A stretch of DNA of 64,000 nucleotides from Rhynochetos jubatus. Taxonomy: Eukaryota > Chordata > Aves > Eurypygiformes > Rhynochetidae. The notes beneath the pieces were generated by a model. The model saw only the letters and a list, made by a program, of their open reading frames with translations. It was not told the DNA's origin and did not search any database. Positions 38,554-51,939 of the stretch are shown in pieces. The stretch spans positions 4,961,501 to 5,025,500 of the forward strand of contig CM050651.1 of NCBI GenBank assembly GCA_027574665.1, read 5' to 3'. The position numbers and the translations under genes were made by a program. Numbering within the stretch: the first letter of the stretch is position 1; each line of letters starts with the position of its first letter.

Positions 38554-41500
38554 GGTTGAGGTATTAAAAGCTGTTAACATAACAGGCACCCACAGAAAGC
38601 ATGGCTCATGATTTCAGGCTTTTCTCACGATCAGCATTACAGATCTGTTAGAACAGCCTGGTGTTGAGAGAAAGAAACTGAAGGCAAGGCGTTGCACAGA
38701 TCTAGCCTGAAGCTCAACCTGGTTTTAACAATGACCTTACTCCTTTCCCATCACTCCTACTGTCTTCTCCCACTACTCTCCTTTTTCAACTGGGTTTTTG
38801 TTAGCATTAAAGACCATTTATGGCTATTTGGTCAGTGAGCTAAAACATCCTTTAGAAGAAAAGACGACAGTGATGAAAGACAGCAGAAAGAGCAGGTAGG
38901 ACAGCAAAAGTTGGCTGCCTTTCCCCTCCCAGTACCGATTTTTAGCTATCTGGATACTGGGAAAAGAAGGTAGACTTGGCAGAAGTATTACTGTTTCCTT
39001 TTTGGTGTGTATTGCATTACTTGCTACTGCTGCCAACATTAGGCTTGATTTTTGCAGGTATTTAAGGTAGGAAACAAAGATGAAGCAGACAAAGTTCCAA
39101 ATGAACTGGACACCACATGAAAGTTGGGAATTAGCTGAAGATGCCTGAAGTAGGGTTGATTATAATTGCTGGATTTTTCCAATTCCCAAGAAAGAAATGA
39201 CAAGACACAGTTGGGCATTGACCATGAAAATCTATTAAAATGAGAGGTTCCCTGGAAGAGGGAACCTTCCATTGAAACAAAGCAGTTCCTGGAACCTGAA
39301 GCTCATTCTACGGGGATCATTTCATAATTATCAGGATTCATAAAGTCAATATTCTTCTACATACATTAAGAAAAATCTACGTATATTAATCTTTGTGCAT
39401 TAAGAAAAAAAAGAAATATTTATTCATCTTAACCCAAATTCTCATTTTAGCAGTATTAATCCAAAAGATTATTTTTTTTCAGTACAACAACATGCAATAC
39501 CTAAGGGTTAAGATAGGGGGAAAAAGTTAATATTTTAGTGGTTTCGCTCTTAATTGCTCTTTTACAGGTGTTCTTTTTCACTGTTCACCATATTACTAAT
39601 TAGAATCAGTTCCAGTCAGTCCTTTAGTGTCAGGCCACCTCAACACTGGTTCTTGCCGTTTTCCACAATGACTTTCAAATTTTCCTAAGATTCTATTAAA
39701 TGAAGTAGTCATTCATTTCTTTTCATTTTTGTCAATTGCTTCCCACTTGTCAGAACTGTCTGCCAAGTAAATATTGCCACTTAAATTTAAAAATTACTCC
39801 AAGTCCTATGTTTTGGTAGTGTGCATTGTACAGAATAAAGGTCAACTGTACAGTTTTATAACTGTGACCTATAAAGAGATTTCACAACATTATTTACATA
39901 AAAAAGTGAGTCACCAGGCCACGTATTTCTGGTTGCTAATTTCTAGGTGTCTATCCTTAGCAGAATAACCAGCCTTTCTTTCAGAAGTACAGGAACATTG
40001 CTATATGCGCTGTCTTTTTAGGAGAGGAAAAATGGAAATCGGACTGTTATATGTCTGTTTCTAGGCTAGTAAAAAAGAAAGATACAAACAAAATCTTAAA
40101 GAAATTTACATTTAATCTTATTAATGGCTTCCTCCTTAGCTGTGTTTAATTATGGGTATGAGTGATACTTATTAGTGATTTTTCATGGCTGACAATTTCA
40201 ATAGGACTGACAAAGCAGTATGCTCAGAAAGCAAAACTGAACCATGGGACCGCATGAGACTCCACAAGCAAAGTAAGAGGTCAGAGGACTCCTGCACTGC
40301 CCACTTAACCCACCCAGAAGAAAGGTAACTCCTGCAAACAGGAGAGCTGTTTCCCAGAAAGGGCTCAGGCTGACAGCTATGACATGAAAACCAATGTGCC
40401 TTTCGTTGCTTTGTACAATGACATCGAGATGGTGGATCTCAAAGACTCTTAAAGAATCGGTACTACTCGGGAAAGAGATGCAAGTTTAAGATCTCTCATA
40501 CACACACCAGAGATCACTTTTCTCAAATACCCACATTCCCCTTAATCTCCCTTTTCTCATACTTCCAGAGTCATTGACAAAAATTATTGCAGGCATTCAG
40601 TATCATGACCTTTTCTAAATAGTCCTGAGGCAGGACACAAGAGCAACAGCAGGTGAGGAATGTATCCTATCCCAAGCCAAATCTTAATGCTGGACTTTGT
40701 ATCGCATTGCACTGCACTTTTATGGAGTTTCTGAGAGTGGCCAAGGATTCTTGCTACTTGAGCAGCTCAGAACCTCCACATCCCTAATTAGCCGTGGATA
40801 GGAGAAGCAGATATTCACCCTTTACGAGTTTAGATAAGATTTATATGGCATGGAAAGCACTAGATCACCATCCTAAAACTGCACAAGTGACAACCACTAT
40901 AATAACAAGAAAAAGCTCAATAATTATTTCTAATTTCATAGTCCAAACATCTAGTAGAGAATGTTGTGCTGAAATCTAACATTATCCTTTCCATTCATAG
41001 CTTCACTTGGTTACAAAGAGGATTAAAAAAATCTCTTTGAGTCTCCAGACATAATAAAATCACACCACTTACAGTTTTTACTACATTCTTTTTTAAATCA
41101 GAGAAACATCAGCATTGTTTGATAGTTTCCTGATTGTCGCCATCAACAAAAGTTAGCATCTCGGGCTCCAAGACTGATTCTATTTAGTCTGGGAGTGTAA
41201 AGGGAGCTGGGGAATATTTAATACGTGTTGATGATGCTTTTATGATACATGTCATTAAAGACATGATGCTGGTAAATAACTTAATGGTACAATATATGGA
41301 CAGTTCATCAGAATCAATACATGAAGAACTACCAAAAAAAATTAGGAAAAAAGATGAACCTTTCTTGGGTAACACCCAAGTCAAGCAAATGTAACATAAA
41401 TGGATTGTGTCCATAACACACTTCCCAAATAAGCATCTAACATCTTTCAAGTACAAGACATGTCACACCACAGACTTCCTTATTTCAAGTTTGTGCCAGA

Positions 41501-44500
41501 GGCAAAAAAACCTCCATACAAAAAGACAGCATGGCAAAAGTATACAAGCATAATATACGTGGGCTAAATGAAGCTTCTGGGGATAGAAGAGATACAATTT
41601 CGATCAGTTCAAGTTTTACATTGTGTATTTGAATCCATAAATAACAGTTGAAAGTTGTCATGACAACTGTTGATGGTAAACTTTTTACCCCTCACTACAG
41701 TAATCTGAAATGATCAGGAAACAGCATTATTAGCAGAATAAATCAATAAATTGAAGGCACTTCCTGAAGTAACTAATTTGATAGTTATGAAATATGAATA
41801 TTAAGATGTACAATCACAAATCACCACCCGTAAGCAGAACAAAACCCAGGACAAAATAGCTAAGTAAACAAAGGAAACGAGATGCCATGAAATCATTGTG
41901 ATTAATGATGTGTGAACTGTTCTGTAAGACTGGAACATTGACTTGTATCTCCAGTGGGTTAAGAAACCTAGAGGTTTGTTGCAGATATGAAACACAACTG
42001 CAAGTTTACCAAATTCAGAATTTAAGGACTGAACAAGCACCTAGACCAGAAAGGCTGATGAGACTGCTTATGTCATTTATTCACCTCAGATTAACCAGGA
42101 AACTTCCTGGAATGATGTGAATTCCAATTGGGTTTCATAAGCAAGAAAGAATACAGCTGGGCATTACAATCTTCCATAATTTTAGAACAAAAAACCCACC
42201 ATAACTTGGAAACAAAGTCTGGCATTGGCCACAATCTGAGACATTCATAAGGACATACATGCATTACATCATTTGACACAACCTACTGTCCTAATAGGCT
42301 TATGTATGTAAACATGAAAGAGTGGATGATGAACAGACAGTTGGCATTCTGCTGTTTCTTTCAGGCAGAGACTGTTAAAGTCTTTAGCATTTAGCACATT
42401 TCAAGCCGACTCCTCAATAACTGGGTGTGCAATAATGACAATGCAAGAACTGAAGTGTTTGGCAGTGTGCGGATCAGCGGGCTCTCTGAACACCCAGTTG
42501 TAAGACTGATCTTAATGAACAAACACCCTCTTGATAAAGAGGAGATGGAGAGTACATACCAAAAGATTCAGCAAAGACGGGAGGAGACCCCTAAGAATTC
42601 TAGAAAGTAGAAAGTACATGACTAACTAAACTAATAATACAGAGGCACAAGGTCAAGCTAAAGTTATCCAGCCTAAGAAGTCTTAACCTTAACAGGGTTA
42701 TCGAGCAGCTCAGGAGGAAACCGGACAGCAATGGCTTCCTTAACCTGCCACTAACACAGAGTTGATTTCTCATTCTGTGTTGAATATTAGAGGCTGTGTT
42801 ACAAGAGAGCAAATACTTACCCTTCTCTATAAATAAACGCAACACAAGAAGTGTATTGCTTCTCAGGGAAATGCCTTCTTTCAAAAAAGTCATACTTCCA
42901 CAGTGTCATCCTATACTCTTGGCTACTGCAGCTTGTACAGTCCTTTACTTGAAGATAAAATCTTGTCCTAATTTCCAACAAGTCATCCCATAATCTTTAC
43001 AGCTCTTGATGCCAACCGATTTATTAACTTATTAAAAAATCTATCAGCCACAAATAGCAATACTGGAATAATCGAAGTGATTGCAGCTGTTAACTTCAAA
43101 TTCTACATGGTAAGTTACAATATACCCTTATGAACAAACATTTCTAAACAGGCATTTGAAGTTGGGCTCAGTATAGCGCTGTCCATATCCAAGCATGTTT
43201 CTGTGTAAAGAAAGTAAACAAAGATGAGTAATAAGAATGTGAAATATGCCCCTCTAAGAACGAAGTTACGTGAGTTAAAATACTGATGCTATATTTTCAA
43301 TAAAGACTAGCAAGGACTACATCAGTTTGATTTAAATGGCAGCCAAAGCTATTTTGATCTAAAAAGCACTGCAGCAAAACCCCATCTCCAAATCCCAAAC
43401 AAGTCACTCAGACACTCCCGAGCTCTATCTGCTCTGGAATCCTAAATAAATTTACTTTTCTCTGTATGGCAGAACTATTGCAACAGGAGAGGTTAAAAGT
43501 GTCGTGGTAAAAGCATACCCAAATGTCTGCAAGTTGTAACTCACTCACAGAGGCAAGAGATAGATGCCTGGATGTTAAAAGATTAGATGGAGCTATCACT
43601 GCCTTTCTCCACCTAAGGCCTTTCAGATGTTCCTGAAAGGAAAAACTGAAGACTTTCATTCTAGACTAAGTATCCAAAACCATTGGGGTTTTGTGGGTTT
43701 TTTTTTTTTTTTTTGGAAGTGTTCTCCAAAGACACCAACCAAATATGGGCATTAAGAGACACTGGGGTGAAAAATCCACGCACATCCCCAAACTCAAAGG
43801 AAAGAAGCATGTTCAGTGGGGGCGCCACAGGCACACAGAGAGCAAGAAAGCAAAACAGGGAGGCCAGTGGAGAGTTTTAGCTACTTTCCAAGTAAGGCTC
43901 ACATTTTTTCCCCAATTCCACATAGGACCTATTTGGATGCCTAAGTCTGTGGTGGCTCTTGTTCTAAATAGTTACAGATGTTTTAAAGTAAAGGTGCTTT
44001 ATGTATGAAAACCCTTAAAAAAAATTAATAACTTCTGTGTTTATGTTACTAATTTGTGCTTGCTAAACCCCTCCATTTCTTAAAGATGCAGCTCTCACAA
44101 TTAAGTGAAATCATCAGGGTTGCTTAATTAACTAGTGCCTCTAGCATGAAAGTCAGTATCACTCCCAGCTCTGGAGTGACTTTGTTTAAAACTCCTGGTC
44201 TCTGCCCGTTCCCAAGTGGACACACGCCCACATTACAAAAACCTGCCCTCACCGTATGAGCACATCGGTGCCATCTCACCAGAGACACCCAACAAGCAAG
44301 AACTGAGTTCCCCCACTGACTGTGCTGTCGGACTCAAAATTAGTACATCTTGAGTATTACTAAAGGACTTCACAGGAGCTTTGTGTTTCACCTGCTATAT
44401 GAGTCCTGTGGGTAGGAAAGAGTTGTTCAGCCCGTAGTGCAATTTCAAGAACGACTTACTTCCTAAGTTTACCTCAAACACTAAGACTTATTTTGAGAGG

Positions 44501-46747
44501 CCTGCATATTTTAAAATAGTATCAAACAAGAAAGAGCATCAGGTGATATTTTTTACTGACAGATTTTTAGCAGTTCTGTATAATGCAGCACAGCTGCATG
44601 AATGCTTTGGAAATAATGTGTAAGACATACTGCCTTACTTCAGCTACTAAAACCTATAATCAACTGCAGACTCATGAAACCACAGTTTAAAGAGATTACA
44701 CTTTTAAATCATACTTGGGCAAACGAAAGGGTAGTATTATCCCACTCTTAAAATTATTTCCAAATTCCATTTTTTGTTCAAATTAAACTGGCACACTCCT
44801 AAAATTTCTCAAACATCCATTCATCAAGGTATAATTCTACCCTATTAAACAGAGAAACAATACCTTCTTACCTCACAAATCTGTGCTGTTATCTCACAAA
44901 ACTGGCAAAAATATGGGTTTAATTGATTCTTTTACTTCTATAAAACTGTTGAGCCAACACAGCTGAAACAAATACTATTCCATCTTCTGCATCATCGTAA
45001 ATACCAACAGCTCTATGCAGGACCTGTGAGTTCAGTTAGCATTTTGAAGACGTAAACCAAAATGGTTGCACAGCTGCAACACAAGACTTATCTAACACAG
45101 TCTTTGTCATCACTGATGATGCATAAAATGGAAATTACCCACCCTGATTCAAATTACTGTATTCTTGGCAGTTTTGAAATAAAACTTTCTCCATTTCACT
45201 GTCATCTGGGTGTACGCCTTCTGAAAATTAGTGAAGCTAGAAACATGAATTTCAGCAGAATTTCACAAGACTCACTAGAGTAGACCCGCTATTAAAAAAA
45301 ATAATAATTTCTCTGTTGGACTAGAGACAAATTCCCCTTACAGTGAACCTTCAAAGTAAATTAATTTGTATAAGGAGGAAGAAAATAGTCTTGAAAATTT
45401 ATTTTGTCCCACAGGCTTCTTGACATACCAGATCTGTCACAAGAGCACATAGTTGTTTGCTGTAATCAGAAATTAAAGAAACCCATGAAAAAGATAATAA
45501 ATGTGAAAAAGTATCCCACATTAAGGTTTTAAATTCACTTTGTTCTTGAAAAGGTGTAGTTCATTCCTCACAAATAAATTTAAGATGTCAACATTTTAAA
45601 TGCAAATATCCCAACACAGCAAGGTGCTGCCACTTTTCATTTATATTACTGGGAGGTGAAGGGTTCTCAGTACCTCATAGGATTAAAGAAAATAACTAGT
45701 CTGATACTCTGATGCCCAATTCTGCCTTGAATAATCCAAAGTAAATTATAGGTAGGTTGGATTTCAGTCTAGTAGGCACTTCCCATGCACTCCAGTAACA
45801 TCAAGTAGCAACACTGCAGTAAAAGACAGACTGTAGATGAGAATGCCAGAGCTCCAGCTCTTCTAAACTTTGGAATACCCAAGAAAGATATAAAAAACAC
45901 TGATTCAGTTTTTCTTCCTGCTTTCTATCTTTTTATCCCCTGTACAGATATGTATTTTAAAGTTTAAGTGTTGTAGATAGTGATCAAATTTTGCCTTAGG
46001 TGGTACAGCATCCTTGTTGAAAAACTGCCCTCAAAACCTATTACATTGCAGAGTATTTCAACACTGGTGTACTTGGTCTGCTACTTTTTCTTTATTTTCT
46101 TTGCCATATATGAATCCACTTTTTCTTTAGAGAAATGCATTTTTCTCTCTCAATATTGTCTCCTTTTCCTTCCCCCCATATGCCCTGATTAATTCCAAGA
46201 TCCCACTTCCATTTGTTCAGTTATAGAAGTCCTTCTTTAACCATTTTTCATCTTAACTGATTTACAGCAATGCCAAAGTATTATTTAAAGAACTAGCTGG
46301 TTTCAATAATTAATTCCACTGATTTATCAAAGTTCTGTATTAAAAAAAAAAAATCTATTGCTACTCAGTGGGTTTTCCTTTTGTTTAATCTGAATCAGCA
46401 ATCACTCAACTCAAGGCTACTCTGAACCTCCTCTTGTAACTGCTGCTTAGTAACTTCTGTTCTCCAATGAGTGAGCCCTCTTCATACCCCAAGACACACC
46501 ATTCTAGCAGGATTTCTTTTGCCTTCAGGAACACTAACATCATCTGTAGGTCAAGGAATACCCAAAGTTAGGGAAAACCAGAAATTCGTTCCTGGTCTAA
46601 ACCCCACTGCCTAAATCAGCCCCACCTCCTCATTAGGTGTTAGCAAATAAATGCCAGCAGCAACCAAAGAGGCTTCACATGTGGTCTATCAGAGCAACAC
46701 TAATGGTAAGAAAGGCTTGTTCCCACCTTGCATCCTTATGGGGGGAA
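38554..46747. other. Unique non-coding DNA, 8.2 kb
   Basis: No supported gene. A T18-type run lies at about 43699-43716. The 61-codon frame at 42425-42610 ends in a charged, helix-like tail (EEMESTYQKIQQRREETPKN) but has no splice or homology support. No CR1 or LTR recognised. Confidence 0.5.
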
Positions 46748-47370
46748 GTCACAGAATGGCTTGGGTTGGAAGGGACCTTAAAGAGCATCTAGTTCCAACC
46801 CCCTGCCATGGGCAGGGACACCTTCCGCTAGACCAGGTTGCTCAAAGCCCCATCCAGCCAGGCCTTGAACACTTCCAGGGATGGGGCATCCACAGCTTCT
46901 CTGGGCAACCTGTCCCAGTGCTTCACCACCCTCTCTGGGAAGAATTTCTTCCTGATACCTAATCTAAATCTCCCCACTTTCAGTTTAAACCCATTACCCC
47001 TTGTCCTGTTGCTACAGGCCCTTGTAAAAGTCCTCTCCTTCCCCACCCACCCCACCCCCCACCCCCACCAGCTTTCTTGTAGGCCTCTTCAGATACTGGA
47101 AGGTGCTATAAGGTCTCCCTTGAGCAATTTGTCTTTTCTCCAGGCTGACCAAGCCCAGCTCTCTCAGCCTGTCCCCATAGCAGAGGTGCTCCAGCCCTCT
47201 GAGCATCTTGGTGGCCTCCTCTGGACTTGCTCTAACCAGTCTATATCCTCCTTATGCTGAGGACTCCACAGCTGGATGCAGGACTCCAGGTGGAGTCTTA
47301 GGACAGTAGAGTAGAAGGGGAGAATGACCTTCCTTGACCATCTGGCCACACTTCTCTCGATACAGCCTAT
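46748..47370 (-). mobile_element. CR1 LINE, 5'-truncated, minus orientation
   Basis: The plus strand opens with the complement of the CR1 3' terminus (AGTCACAGAATGGCTTGGGT) and runs to CTCTCGATACAGCC at the truncation point. On the minus strand the end of the reverse-transcriptase frame is recognisable in two pieces (46828-47055 and 47012-47206). They are split at a greatly expanded G-rich tract (minus strand, 47041-47066). The phrase matching ATCTGAAGAGGCCTACAAGA is shared with the CR1 at 59.8 kb but not with those at 23.5 and 25.6 kb, so these two are close relatives. No autonomous activity is possible. Confidence 0.95.
47041..47066 (-). repeat. G-rich tract inside CR1 (G-quadruplex motif)
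   Basis: On the minus strand, which is the CR1 sense strand, five G-runs of 5, 6, 4, 3 and 4 are separated by single T bases. This is a strong G-quadruplex pattern with one-base loops. It sits just before the GACTTTTACAAGGG-type CR1 block. Confidence 0.9.
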
Positions 47371-48533
47371 ACACTGTGTATACAGTCCTACACACATTTT
47401 CATTCTATTTATTATTGCTTTAATGTTCTTTTAAGAACTAGGACATCCAAATTTAATTCCCTGTCCCCACATATGCTTAGCAGTATGTAATAAAGGGGGT
47501 TGAATAAAAACCGTGCAAGAATAGAGCTCCGTTTATTGTTGGGTAGACATTCCTAGCAAAACAAGAACCAATGTTTAAAGCTTTGGTCTGGATTTAAACT
47601 CAGACCTGTTTTGTGCAAAAACTGAAATTAAAAAAAAAAAAAGGCAAACTAGTCTTACAGAACTTTAGCTTGAGTATCTTCAAAACATTATTGAACTTTT
47701 CCAGAGTTTCTGCATTTGAATCCCTCTCTGGATTTTTTCAATAGACATTTTGTGTTAGTAATTTTGTTATCTCCAGGAAAATGAAAAAGCTGTAAAGTAT
47801 TTAATTTAAGAATTTAATTTCAAACAGATAAATGAACAGGAGTGCACTTTAAATTATAAATAGGAAAATTGAATGATAAGAAATATGCTTTCATTACTTT
47901 CTAAGTACAGTAATAACACTTGCTACCTTGGGCCAGAAGATTATTGGCAACCAAAGTTTTAATCATCAAAACAGAAAGATTTTGTGGGTCTGGGAGATAG
48001 TTGTTTCTCTACTACAATACATTTCTTGATATTTTTAGCTTTGGCTAATAAACATTTAATAATGATTATATTAAAAGATATTGTCCTTGGGGCTTGCTTT
48101 TGATGTGTACCATATAAAACAGGTGTCTTGTATTATTTTACCAGCACTGGGGCTTTCCAGTTTGCACTGGGCTTAGAATTATTAGTTTAGAATCCAGTTG
48201 CTATCTTTGTTATTGCTTTGTAAAGTTCTAATTAGAATTTGGGGAGTCTAAAGTAGCAATATGCTTTATGAATAGTGCTGTGTCTTTTAGATGCACAATT
48301 GCTATTCACTTTCTTTCACTTGTTTTATTAAGCAGACAACAGCAAAGAAATGTTTGAATAATCTGGTATATTTGATCTTTGTGTGTTGAAAAGAATTTAT
48401 TAACAGTAAGAATATGGGATGACGCTCAATCTTTATCCACTTTTAAGGTCGTAGACTGGAGATGGTGCTAATTAAATAGTTTGAGTAGAATCTGTATTAA
48501 AAAAATCTCCGCTGGTCATGTAGACTGTACAAT
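47371..48533. other. Unique non-coding DNA
   Basis: No gene or repeat recognised, apart from an A13-type run near 47629-47642. Confidence 0.5.
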
Positions 48534-48700
48534 TCCAGTACCTTGGGTTAGAAGGGATTTCTCAGGTCTTCTAACCCAGATGCCTTCACAAGCAACATGT
48601 CACACTACAACCTAAATGTTGCACCAAGTTTTCTCTTGAACACTTCTGCTGCTGCTGACCCGACGATTTACAAAGCAATTGAGTGTCTGTCCTCAGAACT
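48534..48700 (-). mobile_element. Old CR1 LINE fragment, minus orientation
   Basis: TTGGGTTAGAAGGGATTTCT and TCTAACCCAGATGCC correspond to the complement of the CR1 3' end (GGTTGGAAGGGAcct...tccaaccc form). A degenerate TCTTGAACACTTCTGCTGCT then matches the CR1 block before the 3' UTR. Divergence is high; edges are uncertain by tens of bases. Confidence 0.65.
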
Positions 48701-50212
48701 AGGAATCTGAAGCAATACTACATCCAAAAAAAAACCACCTCATTTTTTTCATACACACTTCTGCTTTGACATACTACAGTTAAGACTATCATTTCAACTG
48801 AATGATATGCAAATGACCCAAGTCCTACCTTCTAGCCAATTCTGATATCTCAATCTTCTGTAGGCATTGCTCCACAGCTTTTCATATAGCTCCATACATG
48901 GGCTGTTGATAAACACTTAGTAATCGTGTGTGGGGAAAAAATCGATTTAAAAATAACATCAAAGGACTGACGTGTTTCTTTCCCTTCAGTAACAAAATGA
49001 CATCACAACAGGAGCGCAGTTTTCCACAATGACTGATACGCTCTCCGTGAAGCTATCACACATAAAAGCAGAGTGAAGGGTGGGAGGTTGAGTATTTCGG
49101 GCAAGAAAGGAAGTTGTTGAAATGCCCGTATCTGCCCACTGGCTGTCAAAAGAGAAGTGTGTAGTTAGAGGTGTGTAAATAATTGATTTTTCAATTTAGT
49201 TACTGTCTTGAAGAATCAAAGAAACAAATTCAGACCAATTGACCCAGAATAGAAACATTTTGGGGTTTTCCCCCCCTTCTCATTCCCTGTTTTCAAGCAC
49301 AATGAATGTGAAAAGCTATTGAACCTCTCTTTTGTTCTTTTTTGAATAGTTAGGATTGATCTAGGTGGAAGGGTTTCCGCTGATGAATCAGAGAAAGGTC
49401 CATCTCAGAAGGCCTCTAGCTACTTTTGAGAGGCCTAAGATGCCTGAGCTCAAGTCCGTTTTATGAATTACAAAAAGATTATAGGTCAGTTCCCTAGCCA
49501 CTGGCTTAAGAAACCAGAAATGATCCAGTTCAGAATGATGAAACTAAATTATTTTGACAATTCAGAACTTTTCTTTCCCCAAATTCATTCTCAAATTCAA
49601 ACTGGATATGCAGTTTTACTTCAAAATAAGTACATACATATTTTCTGCTTGGGTAAATCACTATTTTTCGTTTGGGTTTGTAGGTTTTTTTCTTCCTGGG
49701 AAGGGGTTTGTTTTGTGACTTTTCCCCCTGAGCTTTGTATGTAATCAAAAAACAGATTATCTTCAGCACTGTGGGCTATTTTCTTCTTCTCTTTAATGGT
49801 CAGCAGTGGAGTGGAAAGTCAGCCAACTGGAGAAAATCTCTTGCCTGTGTTAGGCAATCCCTATGGAACGCTCATCACTGATGTCATTAGCAGGACATGA
49901 AATGCCATGTCATTTTACCTCTGAGTGGCTTATCTTTGGCAGCTGTAACTTATTCCAAGATCTAAGAGCAACCATGTTCATTTTACTCTTGAAAATAGGG
50001 AAGCTGGACTTCTGATTATTAATTAAATGTAGCAACTATCAGATTTCCTGCTTCCACTGGCTAGTCACATTAGTTAGGTCTAAGTCATTTCAGTATTCCC
50101 TAGATTATCTGCGTGCATCCATTATGTATCCAGTAGCTAGAGCCCCTGGGGGTTATATTCATCAAAAACTTAACATGTTATGTCTGGTACTCTAGCCACT
50201 GTGTAGTATTTG
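48701..50212. other. Unique non-coding DNA
   Basis: No gene supported. The 93-codon frame at 49463-49744 is Phe-rich and random-looking. Overlapping opposite-strand frames show only a low stop density. Confidence 0.5.
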
Positions 50213-50577
50213 TGAAGTTTTTGAGGAAAGGCTGAGAGAGCTGGAGGAGAGAAGGCTCAGGGGGATCTTATCAATGCATACATACCTGATGCAAGGGTAT
50301 GAAGAAGAGGGAGCCACACTCTTCTCAGTAGCTCCTGTTGATGGGGCAAAAGGCCGCGAGTAAAAATTACAAAACACAGAAAAAACCCCAAACAAAGAAA
50401 TTAAAAACATGAAATTCAACCTGAACACAAGAAAACAGGTTTTTACTGTGATGGCGGGCACAACACTGAAACAAGTTGCCCAGATAGCAACTGTCCTGGA
50501 TAAGCTGCTCTAAGCTGCCCCTGCTTGAGGCCAGGGATTCCTTCAGACCTAAATGCCTCTGCAACACTGTGAACAAA
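50213..50577 (+). mobile_element. Old CR1 LINE fragment, plus orientation
   Basis: The copy runs through GGCTGAGAGAGCTGGAGGAG, GAAGGCTCAGGGGGATCTTA, ACCTGATGCAAGGGTATGAA, GGTTTTTACTGTGATGG and AAGTTGCCCAGATAG. It ends in a decayed CTGCCCCTGCTTGAGG...CTTCAGACCTAAATG tail. These blocks match an older CR1 subfamily, different from the 23-60 kb young group (which has CCTTAAAGATC near its end). It carries numerous indels, has no intact frame and is 5'-truncated. Confidence 0.88.
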
Positions 50578-51577
50578 ACAAAAAAAGAACAAGTCTGCCA
50601 ACGCAATGAAACACAAACTACCGATACCGCGAGCTGGTGCCGAATGCATACGAATAACCTTTACTGAGGGCAGGGCACCTAGGGTAGCGTGCAGAGGAGG
50701 GGCAAGCAACGTGTCTTGCAAATACTCGGGCAACAGCTTACAGAGCGAGAGTGAACAGCTCCTACAGCCTCATGGTTCACACAATGATAACATGAGCCAG
50801 GTCTGCAACTCAGGCTTCCCTTTTACTTTAAAAACTCAGAAGTTCCTCAACTTTCATGCTGCTCCCATACTAAAAAAGTTAAATAGCTGCCAAATTTTTG
50901 AAGATATTAAAAGATTTATTTAAGTGAATTCAAGTTTTAAAATCTGGCTCACAGCAACTAAATGTCAGTTAATTTTCATGGGGTTTTTTTCCTTTTAATA
51001 ATTGTTTTCTACATTTGATATATTTTTACTTATTATTTTAAGGCACAACTTTCTAGCAAAACAGATTAGTACTTAATGACTACATGGAAGCAAAGTGAAG
51101 AAATACTTTGATTGCAAATGAACAATGAAATATTTATTTATACATTTATTTCCAGTACTTTATAACGCTTTTTGAGAACGCATACTGATAATATTATATT
51201 TCATATGTCATCTTCCTTCATTAAAATTACAGATAAAGCTTATTTTTTTATGCATTAATATTAATTTATACCATTAAACAAGAAAAAGATGTGGTTAAGT
51301 AAGGCAATAGGAAAAAGTGCAAAACACCTTTTCTATTTCTCACCAAGTGTCAATTATTGTTAATTGCCTGTTTTTAACTTTGTCGTCACATCTGTCATTT
51401 TTAACAAAAATTTAGTGTTAGTTCTTTAAAGCAAATTCAATAGGAAACTCAGCAAACCACCAGTAGCATAGTAGGTGAATGCAAGATCTATTCTGATGGT
51501 TGTGTTCCAGTAATCGAGTGGCATAAAAGCTTGTGCATCAAAAAGGCTCAAAAAATATACACCTCTGCACAACGGAG
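50578..51577. other. Unique DNA with a CpG-rich patch
   Basis: About nine CpGs fall within 50620-50755, including CCGATACCGCGAG, in otherwise CpG-poor DNA. Frames on both strands there have no recognisable protein. The remainder to 51577 is very AT-rich with no feature seen. Confidence 0.5.
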
Positions 51578-51934
51578 CATCGTGGTTTAACTCCGGCCAG
51601 CAAAACACCACGAAACCCCTCTCACGCCTCTCTCCCCACTTCCTCCAGCACAGGGAGAGAATCAGAGAAAAAAAGACAAGGAAGCTCGTAAAATTGAGGA
51701 TCCATAAGCGTTTGCTTTTTGAATAGAAATGAATTTATTATTTGAATATAAATTACTGATGTATACACACATAAATATATATAAAAATGAGAAAGACCTT
51801 GAATTTGGTGCAGGCACTCCCCAGCACCAGCTGAAGAGACACCTCATCAGTACTTTTCCCAGGGTAAATCCAGAAACAGAGCTTCATACCAGCCACTGTG
51901 AAGAAAGTTAACTCTTCTGACTAAAACCAGCACA
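51578..51934 (-). mobile_element. Solo LTR of an endogenous retrovirus with 5-bp flank repeat
   Basis: The left end CATCGTGGTTTAACTCCGGC is a mutated TGTTGTGGTTTAACCCC-type terminus. The right end CTAAAACCAGCACA matches the right terminus of the LTR at 24.4 kb. Both termini are present, but the middle is partly replaced by AT-rich sequence (about 51720-51795), so the copy is shortened or highly diverged internally. Outside the termini lie CGGAG on the left (51573-51577) and TGGAG on the right (51935-51939). They match at four of five bases, and the mismatch is a C-to-T change at a CpG, which fits an old 5-bp target-site duplication. Five-base duplications are usual for ERVL-type and some other retroviral integrases. 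Sense strand inferred as for the 24.4 kb copy. No internal retroviral genes. Confidence 0.78.
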
Positions 51935-51939
51935 TGGAG

